NCBI GenBank assembly: GCA_013812515.1 | Contig: JACCTI010000017.1 | Coordinates: 1 to 6,344, forward strand | DNA: 6,344 bases | Direction of reading: 5' to 3' | Source: Chthoniobacterales bacterium | GTDB lineage: Bacteria > Verrucomicrobiota > Verrucomicrobiia > Chthoniobacterales > UBA10450 | In this document: positions 1 to 5,402 of the stretch, one piece after another | Position numbering within the stretch: position 1 is the first letter of the stretch | Layout: each line of letters starts with the position of its first letter | Position numbers and translations under genes: made by a program | Notes under the pieces: generated by a model | What the model was told of the DNA's origin: nothing | Databases searched by the model: none | The model's input: only the letters and a program-made list of their open reading frames with translations

Positions 1-395
1 GCGGCCCCCGCCACCAGGAGCAACGGATGCCGCAAGGTCGTGCGGCTCAGTCGCGCCATCAGCCAAATCGAGGTGCCGATGCCGGCCATTGAAGCCCAGC
101 CGAAAACCATAGCGTTCGTATGCGCCGGCCGAACCCGTCCCCAAGTGAGAAAGCTCGTCCCGCCCAGCAAATCCGGCATGTGCATCTGAAAAGAAGCCAG
201 CCCAGCGAGCAGCGTTCCGAGCAACAGCCAGAACACCGCTGAAGTGTAGAACATCAAGACCGGCATGCGTGTTGAAGCGTCGATTAACGCGCGCTCCACT
301 TGCTCGACTTCGTCACGCGTCACCTGGTTTTCTGCGGGACTGGCCACGGCCGCTGTGGACGACGGCGGCCTTAACGGGATCTCGGCGGAGCTCAT
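1..395 (-). CDS. ccoN: cbb3-like haem-copper oxidase subunit I (CcoN-type), N-terminal 131 residues, truncated by window edge
   Basis: Catalytic subunit of a terminal oxygen reductase in the inner membrane, which reduces O2 to water with electrons from c-type cytochromes. Reading from the ATG at 395 gives 131 codons with no stop before the window edge. Residues 1-45 are hydrophilic. A first membrane helix lies at about 46-68 and a second at about 95-115. Between them is the segment GRVRPAHTNAMVFGW (86-100). This matches the CcoN signature RLRPLHT-AVIF, whose histidine (here H92) is a low-spin haem b ligand in the cbb3 family. The copper and high-spin haem ligands fall outside the window. The start overlaps the stop of the preceding small gene as ATGA; no clear Shine-Dalgarno is seen, so initiation is probably coupled. 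The hydrophilic N-terminus looks longer than in proteobacterial CcoN. The gene could continue as a CcoN-CcoO fusion, which cannot be judged here. Confidence 0.85.
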   Translation of the reverse strand, partial: MSSAEIPLRPPSSTAAVASPAENQVTRDEVEQVERALIDASTRMPVLMFYTSAVFWLLLGTLLAGLASFQMHMPDLLGGTSFLTWGRVRPAHTNAMVFGWASMAGIGTSIWLMARLSRTTLRHPLLLVAGA

Positions 396-577
396 GGGCG
401 AATTGGGCGACCCGCCGAAGTCATGCGCGCGCTGGGGCGCTCGTTTTTCCTGCGGAACCAAGGGCGGCGCGGCATGACCAAATCCGTCGCAGCCCCGATC
501 GGCTCCTTCTCGTCGAAAATCACTTCAGCGTTCTTGTCGTAGCGTTTCATCCGGGCGAGTAAATCAAGCAGATTCAT
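392..577 (-). CDS. 61-aa small soluble protein between ACIII and oxidase genes, function unknown
   Basis: Not recognised. The 61-codon frame is locked between its neighbours: its ATG (577-575) overlaps the TGA of the upstream gene and its TGA (394-392) overlaps the ATG of the oxidase gene, both as ATGA. This double overlap is the main evidence that it is real. The protein has no membrane helix, signal peptide or cysteine. The N-terminal half is acidic/amphipathic, with KRYDKNAEVIFDEKEPIGAA at 11-30. The C-terminal half is strongly basic, with PRRPWFRRKNERP at 36-48 and a flexible Arg-rich end. A G-rich stretch lies about 8 nt upstream of the start. CcoQ and CcoS, the usual small cbb3 proteins, are membrane proteins, so it does not fit either. 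A cytoplasmic accessory or assembly role for the oxidase or ACIII is inference from position only. Confidence 0.65.
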   Translation of the reverse strand: MNLLDLLARMKRYDKNAEVIFDEKEPIGAATDLVMPRRPWFRRKNERPSARMTSAGRPIRP

Positions 578-1236
578 GGCGTTGCCCCCGGCACGGGGAG
601 CGGCGTTCCGGGAGGTGATTGCACCGGAGTTGCCGTTGGTTTGCCCTCGCCCGGTTGTGGCTGACTGGCACCTGATGGTGGCGACGCTGCTGGTGTCGCA
701 TTCGGACCCGGCTGAGTTCCGGGAGCGGCATTTGGTGGATTAGCCGCACCGGTGGCTTGTCCCCGATTCTCGGAATCTTTGCCGTGAATAGAGGTTGCTT
801 TCGGAGTCGCCGCAGCCGAAGCGGCCGCGGCAGCGCTCGGAGGAACGGTGGAGGCGACCGGAGCAACAGGTGCGGCTTCCTGAGGACCTGGCTGAGGTGG
901 CGCTGCGGCAATCGGATTGGCGGGCACTGGTTGCTTCTGCGCGAGTTCGGCAAGACTGATCTCCATCGCCCGCTGAATCGGTACGCGTGCAATGCTCTTC
1001 TCTTTATCAGTCCAGCCGTATTTGTTGAGCGCTGTATTCGCTTCTTCGCTCAGCGTCTTCAGTTTTTCCCGCCGCGCGGCCGCGCGCTTCTGCTCGTAGT
1101 CGTCGCCGCGCGGCATCGCTCCGATCACTGCCCAGACAAAGAGGGCGAAGACGAGAAATACCAGCACCACACCGAGCCAAGTCTTCGAGACGGATTGCGG
1201 CGGATGAAAAGTGAGCTCTTCCTCGCGTTCGGCCAT
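574..1236 (-). CDS. Single-helix membrane protein with disordered Pro/Ala-rich tail, ACIII/oxidase-associated
   Basis: A 220-residue protein with no function I can assign. Residues 1-18 are hydrophilic and carry an acidic run (EREEE). One membrane helix spans about 19-40. Residues 44-70 are charged and probably helical (KRAAARREKLKTLSEEA). A compact motif, YGWTDKEKSIARVPIQRAME, occupies 73-92; from memory, similar Y-G-W-x-D ... R-x-P-I-x-x-A-M segments recur in small membrane-anchored proteins of respiratory oxidase loci. Residues from about 100 to 220 are low complexity, rich in Pro, Ala, Gly, Ser and Thr, and presumably disordered. By the positive-inside rule the basic segment after the helix is ambiguous, so topology is uncertain. 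The ATG lies 2 nt after the actF stop without an obvious Shine-Dalgarno, so translation is probably coupled to actF. A structural or assembly link between ACIII and the oxidase is plausible but inferred. Confidence 0.8.
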   Translation of the reverse strand: MAEREEELTFHPPQSVSKTWLGVVLVFLVFALFVWAVIGAMPRGDDYEQKRAAARREKLKTLSEEANTALNKYGWTDKEKSIARVPIQRAMEISLAELAQKQPVPANPIAAAPPQPGPQEAAPVAPVASTVPPSAAAAASAAATPKATSIHGKDSENRGQATGAANPPNAAPGTQPGPNATPAASPPSGASQPQPGEGKPTATPVQSPPGTPLPVPGATP

Positions 1237-1238
1237 GG

Positions 1239-2441
1239 TCAGTTTACGATTCGGAGCGATTCGATCACGCGCGGGTCGCGAACCGGGAATAACGAGGTGG
1301 TACCGACGAGACGCAGGTAGAAGAACACGAGCGTTCCGCCAATTCCGAGCACCGGAAAGAAGTCAAGAATACTGAGATGAAACCCCGTGCGATGCAGCTC
1401 CGGCAGGACCACGACATAGATGTCGAGCAACTGCATGCAGAGGATCCACCCGGCGACCATGCAAAGCGCGCGCGTGTCCTTCTTCGTTGAGCGTAAAAGC
1501 AGGAGGGCGAAGGGAAGGAAAAAGCGCCCGACCACGAGGAGCAGGCTGAGCAAATTCCAGCTTTTCGTGTTTCGCAGGATAAAGTAATCGGTTTCCTCCG
1601 GAATGTTCGCGTACCAAATCAGCATGTACTGACTGAAGCCGATGTAGGCCCAGAAAACGGTGAACGCGAGCATCCACTTCCCCATGATGTGGAAGTGCTC
1701 GATCGTGACCGTCTCCTTCAGGTAACCCGCATGCCGCAGCGCCGCCATCACCAGCACGGTGAGCGACATCGCACTCCCGCACGCGCCGGCAAAGATGTAA
1801 ACGCCCCACATGGTCGAGAACCACTTGTAATTCAGGCCGGCGAGCCAATCCCACACCCCAAACGTGAGCGAGAGCGCGAAGAGCGGCAACGCGACGAAGG
1901 CGAGACGACGCATCTTCAAAGTGGAAGCGGGATTGCCGTCACGATCCTGCCGCACGGAAATCTTTCGGAACATGAACGCGACGGCGGAAAAATAGACGAA
2001 GAAGAAAACGGCGCGCAGGGCGAAGAACGGCAGATTCAGGTAGGCACGCTTGCTATCGAGCAGATGATCTTCACCCGGAGGAATGTTCATCCATTCGTAA
2101 AGATGATGCCGGAAAAGGAAGACCGGGATGAAGAAGAGCGCGATGAGCGGAAAGAGGTTCGCAATGTTCTCCCATTGCCGGCGCACCACGACGGACCACT
2201 CCGCATCGACCGCGTGATGCACGATGATCCAAAAAAAGCAGCCCGCGCAGAGCGTGAAGAAGTAAGCAAAGCCGAAGAGCCACGAATAGGCGAATTGCTC
2301 CGGCCAAACGATTGCGCCAATGATGCTGACGATAAGCCCGACCACCGCCACGATTGCGGCGATGAATGAAAGGCCGGCGAAACGACTCTTCTCGAAGTAC
2401 TCGCCTTCCGGAGTTGGCACCACGTGAGATCGCTCGCTCAT
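1239..2441 (-). CDS. actF: Alternative Complex III membrane subunit ActF (NrfD-like)
   Basis: One of two NrfD-like integral membrane subunits of ACIII; ActC is the other. It is often annotated as quinol:cytochrome c oxidoreductase quinone-binding subunit 2. The 400-residue length suits the family. About ten hydrophobic segments are visible, at roughly 22-45, 53-77, 94-112, 137-158, 179-200, 208-232, 255-276, 295-315, 325-346 and 357-378. Polar and charged residues within or beside helices look family-typical: the HHAVDAEWSVVVRR stretch (75-88), FGVWDWLAGLNYKWFSTMWG (194-213), and FSQYMLIWYANIPEE (269-283). The ATG at 2441 overlaps the actE TGA as ATGA; a modest GGAAAA lies upstream. In ACIII this subunit is thought to lack its own Fe-S partner and to contribute to the membrane scaffold and possibly proton movement; that role comes from family knowledge, not from this sequence. 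Confidence 0.9.
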   Translation of the reverse strand: MSERSHVVPTPEGEYFEKSRFAGLSFIAAIVAVVGLIVSIIGAIVWPEQFAYSWLFGFAYFFTLCAGCFFWIIVHHAVDAEWSVVVRRQWENIANLFPLIALFFIPVFLFRHHLYEWMNIPPGEDHLLDSKRAYLNLPFFALRAVFFFVYFSAVAFMFRKISVRQDRDGNPASTLKMRRLAFVALPLFALSLTFGVWDWLAGLNYKWFSTMWGVYIFAGACGSAMSLTVLVMAALRHAGYLKETVTIEHFHIMGKWMLAFTVFWAYIGFSQYMLIWYANIPEETDYFILRNTKSWNLLSLLLVVGRFFLPFALLLLRSTKKDTRALCMVAGWILCMQLLDIYVVVLPELHRTGFHLSILDFFPVLGIGGTLVFFYLRLVGTTSLFPVRDPRVIESLRIVN

Positions 2442-3136
2442 GGCTTTTCCAGTTCGATCCGAGCTTCCGGCGGCACGTCCTCAGGCGAGGCGTTCTGGCT
2501 CCGCTGCAAAGCGCGCAGGTAAGCGATAATCGCCCAACGATCGTTCACGGTCACGTTCGGTCCGTAGGCCATCATCGTGTTTTTGCCATGGGTGATGGTG
2601 TCGAAAATTTCGCCGTCGGCCATGTTGCGAATGCGTTCGTCCTGCAGGGTGACCACAGTCGTTAGGCCGTACTGCTTCGTGATGCCGTTCCCGAGCGCGG
2701 CCGCGCCATGGCAGACGGCGCAGTTGATGTTGAAACGCTGCTCGCCGCGGGCCATGAGCTGCGGCGTCATTTCGAGCGGAATGCCTGTGCCCCAATTGCT
2801 TCCCATCTTTCCAGTGTTCGCGTAATCGTTCCCTGCACTGAAGCTAACCGCCGGCTGGTTCTCCGCTCCCGGTGCCACAGGAGCCGCGCCGGTATCTGCC
2901 TTGGTCGATGGCAACAGCATCTCGTAACCGATCGGCACCGTGCCCGCGACCGGGACGCGCGCTCCGCGATTGTCGCTGAAGAATCCGAGCGGCGCCTGCG
3001 CGCGCACCTTTGGCTGACGCACCATGTCTGGAAACACCTCGATCGGTGACCCGGTGCTGTGTTGGCCGCGAAAGCCCAGGAATGCGACCATCGCAATCCC
3101 GAGCAAAAAGAAGATGAGGAAAAAACCGCGCAGCAT
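2438..3136 (-). CDS. actE: Alternative Complex III mono-haem cytochrome c subunit ActE
   Basis: A 232-residue, periplasm-facing, membrane-anchored cytochrome c that takes electrons within ACIII. Residues 4-22 form a hydrophobic N-terminal segment after a single Arg. There is no lipobox cysteine, so an uncleaved helix anchor is likely. The only two cysteines form the haem c site CAVCH at 139-143. The distal ligand is probably Met188 or Met189 in GKNTMMAYG (184-192), where family members commonly have T-M-P. The C-terminal helix with DRWAIIAYLRALQ (199-211) is typical of class I cytochrome c domains of ACIII. Residues 76-100 are a Pro/Ala-rich linker before the haem domain. The family-typical stretch IEVFPDMVRQPK lies at 32-43. 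The start follows a 142-bp spacer and has only a weak GAGA-type ribosome site. Its stop overlaps the actF start. Confidence 0.92.
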   Translation of the reverse strand: MLRGFFLIFFLLGIAMVAFLGFRGQHSTGSPIEVFPDMVRQPKVRAQAPLGFFSDNRGARVPVAGTVPIGYEMLLPSTKADTGAAPVAPGAENQPAVSFSAGNDYANTGKMGSNWGTGIPLEMTPQLMARGEQRFNINCAVCHGAAALGNGITKQYGLTTVVTLQDERIRNMADGEIFDTITHGKNTMMAYGPNVTVNDRWAIIAYLRALQRSQNASPEDVPPEARIELEKP

Positions 3137-3278
3137 ATCAATTCTCAGGCCGTCGCCGTCTCGCGTCCTATAGCCGCCTCGCTGCGTCGGGACGCTCCAG
3201 GGTGTGGCTCACGCTCGAAACGGCGACACAACGCCGTTGCTACAATCTCGGTCCCGATCTGCGCGCTTCTGTTCATTA
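3137..3278 (-). repeat. GC-rich intergenic spacer with inverted repeats between actD and actE, possible dispersed repeat
   Basis: This 142-bp gap interrupts an otherwise overlapping gene chain. It contains an 8-bp inverted repeat (GTCGCCGT 3152-3159 with ACGGCGAC 3220-3227), a nested 6-bp pair (GCGTCC 3163-3168 with GGACGC 3190-3195), and a competing local hairpin at 3219-3238. Short frames across it do not resemble any protein I know and none has convincing initiation signals. The mix of GCCGTCGCCGTC and GGGACGCTCCAGGGTG blocks resembles intergenic repeat units I associate with Verrucomicrobiota genomes; that is memory, not a search. It could instead be an RNA processing or stability element that tunes actE expression relative to actD. 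Confidence 0.5.
3219..3238 (-). other. Short perfect hairpin in the actD-actE spacer
   Basis: AACGGCG (3219-3225) and CGCCGTT (3232-3238) form a perfect 7-bp stem around a 6-nt loop. On the transcribed strand it lies about 40 nt after the actD stop. It is not followed by a U-run, so it is a poor intrinsic terminator; it may act as an mRNA processing or stability hairpin, or simply be part of the repeat unit. One arm overlaps the ACGGCGAC arm of a longer-range pairing with 3152-3159, so the two folds are mutually exclusive. Confidence 0.55.
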
Positions 3279-3833
3279 TCAATCTTCGTGCACCACGGTG
3301 ATGTGCCGTCCGCCACTCTGCTCGAGCAGCTGCTGCGCTTCGCCTTCCGTGAATCGTGGATCGCGCGCTTCGATCACAAGGAAAAAACCATCGTTCGTCG
3401 CGCGACTGAATCGGTCCCAATTAAAAATCGGATGGTACCAACGAGGCAGACCGTTCATGATCAGCATCGCGAAGAAAGCAGTGAAGGCGGAGAATAGAAC
3501 CGTCAGCTCGAACATGATTGGGAAAAACGCGGGCACCGTTTTCCAGTCGATCGGCTTTCCATGGACCACGAGCGGGTAGATGAACCACGATGGCCCAAAG
3601 GTCAGAAGGGCGGCGGTGAGCAGACCCGTGCAACCGCCAATCAGGACCGCCGCACTGAGCCAGGATTTACCAAGACCCATCGCATCATCCATTCCATGGA
3701 TGGGGAAAGGAGAATGCACATCCCATCGCTTAAACCCTGCGTCCCGCACGCGCTTCGCGGCTTCGTAAAGAGAGGCTGCGCTCGGATATTCCGCCCCGAT
3801 TCCGTAGACTCTGTTTCCGGAGGGCGTTCTCAC
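3279..3833 (-). CDS. actD: Alternative Complex III subunit ActD (DUF3341 family)
   Basis: A 184-residue membrane subunit of ACIII that helps join the complex; it carries no cofactor. A soluble N-terminal domain (about 1-55) includes YGIGAEYPSAASLYEAAKRV (10-29) and the family-typical RWDVHSPFPIHGMDDAMG stretch (36-53). Two membrane helices follow at about 57-79 and 103-127, joined by a loop with YPLVVHGKPIDW (86-97). After the second helix come GLPRWYHPIFN (128-138) and a short cytoplasmic or peripheral tail with FFLVIEARDPRF (150-161). These features place it firmly in DUF3341. The start is GTG at 3833-3831, overlapping the actC stop as GTGA and preceded by a good ribosome site (AAAGGAG, 3845-3839), which decides this start over the much later internal Met48. 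Confidence 0.92.
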   Translation of the reverse strand: MRTPSGNRVYGIGAEYPSAASLYEAAKRVRDAGFKRWDVHSPFPIHGMDDAMGLGKSWLSAAVLIGGCTGLLTAALLTFGPSWFIYPLVVHGKPIDWKTVPAFFPIMFELTVLFSAFTAFFAMLIMNGLPRWYHPIFNWDRFSRATNDGFFLVIEARDPRFTEGEAQQLLEQSGGRHITVVHED

Positions 3834-5293
3834 GTGCGCTCCTTTCCGCCGGCGGCGACGACGTGATGTTCGCCCGGTGAGGCGTGATGCGGATCAGCCT
3901 CCGGCAGCACGATTTTGACTTCCGACATCGCGATCATCGGGAGGAAGCGGATGAAGAGAAGGAAGAGGGAGAGGAAGATCCCAAACGTCCCGACGAAAGT
4001 CCAAATGTCGACCCAGGTCGGATGGAACATGCCCCAGGACGACGGCAGGAAATCGCGGTGCAGACCGCCCACGATAATGATGAAACGCTCGAACCACATC
4101 CCGGCGTTCACGCACATGCAAACGAAGTAAACGACGTAGACGTTGAAGCGGAAGCGCTTGAACCAAAAGAGTTGCGGGGCGAGGAAATTGCAGAAGAGCA
4201 TTCCGACCCACCAGTACCACCAGTAGGGTCCAAGGATGCGATTATAGAAGGCGTACTTCTCGTATTGGTTGCCGCTATACCACGCGACAAAAAACTCCAT
4301 CGCATACGCGTAGCTTACGATCGATCCCGTCAGCAGAATGATCTTGGCCATTTTGTCGACGTGCTGCGGCGTTATCACGTCGTGCAGTTTGTAAATGGCG
4401 CGCGCCGGGATGAGCAAAGTCAGCACCATGGCGAATCCGCCGAAGATGGCGCCCGCGACGAAGTAAGGCGGGAAGATCGTGGAGTGCCACGTGGGAATCA
4501 CGGAGGTCGCGAAGTCGAACGAGACGACGCTATGCACTGAGAGGACAAGCGGGGTGGAGAGACCGGCGAGAAGCAGATACGCCATCTCATAATGGCGCCA
4601 GTTGCGGTTCGACCCGCGCCAGCCGACTGCGAAGATTCCGTAGAGCAGCTTCTTGATCTTGGATGTGGCGCGATCGCGCAACGTCGCGAGATCCGGGATC
4701 AATCCGGTATACCAAAACAACACGGAAACAGAAAAATAAGTTGAAACTGCAAACACGTCCCAGAGCAGCGGGCTGCGGAAGTTCGGCCAAATGCCGTAGT
4801 TGTTCGGTAACGGGGCCATGAACCACGCCATCCAGACGCGTCCCACGTGCACGCCCGGGAAAATGGCCGCGCAGATCACGGCGAAGAGCGTCATCGCTTC
4901 GGCGGCGCGGTTAATCGACGTCCGCCATTTCTGGCGCAAGAGAAACAAGATGGCGGAAATCAGAGTTCCGGCGTGACCGATACCGATCCAGAAAACGAAG
5001 TTCGTGATGTCCCAAGCCCAGCCGACCGGGTGATTTAATCCCCACGTGCCGACGCCGGTCGAGATTTGATAGCCGAGACAGAACAGCCCAATGGCGGCGA
5101 CCATTGTGCTGACGGCGAACGAAACCCACCACCACCGTGGCGCCGGTCCTTCGATGACTCCCGTGATCCGTTCCGTGATCCAGCTGAAGTTCCGCTTGTT
5201 CAGCACAAGCGGGACCCGCGACAACGGCTTCTCGACCGACGACGAGGCCTCGCCGCGAATCACGTCTGGTACTGTGGTCGTCGCGCCGTTCAT
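3830..5293 (-). CDS. actC: Alternative Complex III quinol-oxidising membrane subunit ActC (NrfD/PsrC-like)
   Basis: A 487-residue NrfD-family protein that in characterised ACIII holds the quinol site next to the [3Fe-4S] cluster of ActB. A hydrophilic N-terminus (1-53) is followed by about ten membrane helices, near 54-75, 95-118, 132-150, 175-198, 236-258, 275-297, 316-338, 355-375, 383-405 and 427-450. The C-terminal tail is His-rich (HH at 469-470 and 476-477). Intramembrane polar residues typical of the family include D95 and H107 (WDITNF and GIGHAGT), H149 in FPGVHVGRVWMAW, D179 in LLWDVF, and H254, D260 and H270 in the VHSVVSFDFATSVIPTWHST region. WFERFIIIVGGLHRDFLPSS (400-419) is another hallmark. 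The ATG lies 109 nt after the actB stop, without an obvious Shine-Dalgarno. The stop overlaps the actD GTG. Confidence 0.94.
   Translation of the reverse strand: MNGATTTVPDVIRGEASSSVEKPLSRVPLVLNKRNFSWITERITGVIEGPAPRWWWVSFAVSTMVAAIGLFCLGYQISTGVGTWGLNHPVGWAWDITNFVFWIGIGHAGTLISAILFLLRQKWRTSINRAAEAMTLFAVICAAIFPGVHVGRVWMAWFMAPLPNNYGIWPNFRSPLLWDVFAVSTYFSVSVLFWYTGLIPDLATLRDRATSKIKKLLYGIFAVGWRGSNRNWRHYEMAYLLLAGLSTPLVLSVHSVVSFDFATSVIPTWHSTIFPPYFVAGAIFGGFAMVLTLLIPARAIYKLHDVITPQHVDKMAKIILLTGSIVSYAYAMEFFVAWYSGNQYEKYAFYNRILGPYWWYWWVGMLFCNFLAPQLFWFKRFRFNVYVVYFVCMCVNAGMWFERFIIIVGGLHRDFLPSSWGMFHPTWVDIWTFVGTFGIFLSLFLLFIRFLPMIAMSEVKIVLPEADPHHASPGEHHVVAAGGKERT
3839..3845 (-). promoter_or_regulatory. Ribosome binding site for actD (GTG start)
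   Basis: AAAGGAG on the minus strand, 5 nt before the GTG of actD and inside the last codons of actC. It is the clearest Shine-Dalgarno in the window and supports the unusual start codon; most other starts here have weak or no such site and seem to rely on coupling. Confidence 0.75.
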
Positions 5294-5298
5294 GGAAG

Positions 5299-5316
5299 AA
5301 TTTCGAATTCGGAATT
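5299..5316. other. Imperfect AT-rich palindrome just upstream of actC
   Basis: Centred between 5307 and 5308, this 18-bp palindrome has 8 of 9 pairs matching around a perfect CGAATTCG core (5304-5311). It lies 5 to 23 bp before the actC start. It could be an operator-like site, an mRNA hairpin that would hinder actC initiation, or a by-product of the TTCGAA-type repeats in this spacer. Confidence 0.45.
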
Positions 5317-5369
5317 TCGAAAATCTATTGAGCAGTGCCCCGCCGTCCCCGCCCCGAGCTCTCTAGCAT

Positions 5370-5397
5370 TCGAAAATCGAAGATCGAAAATCGAAAA
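5370..5397. repeat. Four tandem TCGAAAA heptamers
   Basis: Four contiguous 7-nt units: TCGAAAA (5370-5376), TCGAAGA (5377-5383), TCGAAAA (5384-5390) and TCGAAAA (5391-5397). Only one base departs from perfect. A fifth isolated copy lies at 5317-5323. On the transcribed strand the unit reads TTTTCGA and begins 5 nt after the actB stop codon. Confidence 0.9.
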
Positions 5398-5402
5398 TGC
5401 CG

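Larger units (their letters stand above)
5294..5402 (-). repeat. actB-actC spacer with TCGAAA-rich repeats
   Basis: A non-coding 109-bp gap of mosaic composition. An AT-rich part near actC holds two GAATTTCGA copies (5298-5306 and 5312-5320). A C-rich middle holds two CCCCGCC copies (5338-5344 and 5347-5353). An AT-rich tandem heptamer run lies beside the actB end. No Shine-Dalgarno is visible before actC and no terminator with a U-run is evident. The style suggests a simple-sequence intergenic repeat; a regulatory function is not shown. Confidence 0.55.

Noticed and set aside
564..992. Alternative minus-strand frame of 142 codons in the Pro/Ala-rich tail region
   Set aside because: It is an Arg/Pro-rich frame-shifted reading of the low-complexity tail; the chosen frame has the start, helix and ATGA junctions.
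757..1320. Plus-strand open frame of 187 codons opposite the 220-aa protein and the end of actF
   Set aside because: It crosses a gene boundary on the other strand, is Arg-rich without motifs, and would oppose an operon-wide coding strand.
1689..2369. Plus-strand open frame of 226 codons antisense to actF
   Set aside because: It is extremely charged (E/R/D runs) with no recognisable fold, and lies opposite actF, whose hydrophobic codons generate such antisense frames.
3219..3238. Intrinsic terminator after actD
   Set aside because: The stem is good, but no U-run follows on the transcribed strand, and actE and actF downstream belong to the same complex.
3145..3420. Minus-strand frame of 91 codons covering the end of actD and most of the actD-actE spacer
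   Set aside because: Most of it is out of frame within actD and the rest translates the repeat-like spacer; no ribosome site or familiar domain. Such frames through repeats are easily mis-annotated.
3884..4540. Plus-strand open frame of 218 codons antisense to actC
   Set aside because: The product is an implausible Glu/Arg/His-rich string with no domain, lying fully opposite a well-supported NrfD-family gene; it is a codon-bias shadow.
5370..5397. CRISPR array
   Set aside because: The repeats are 7-nt contiguous units without spacers.
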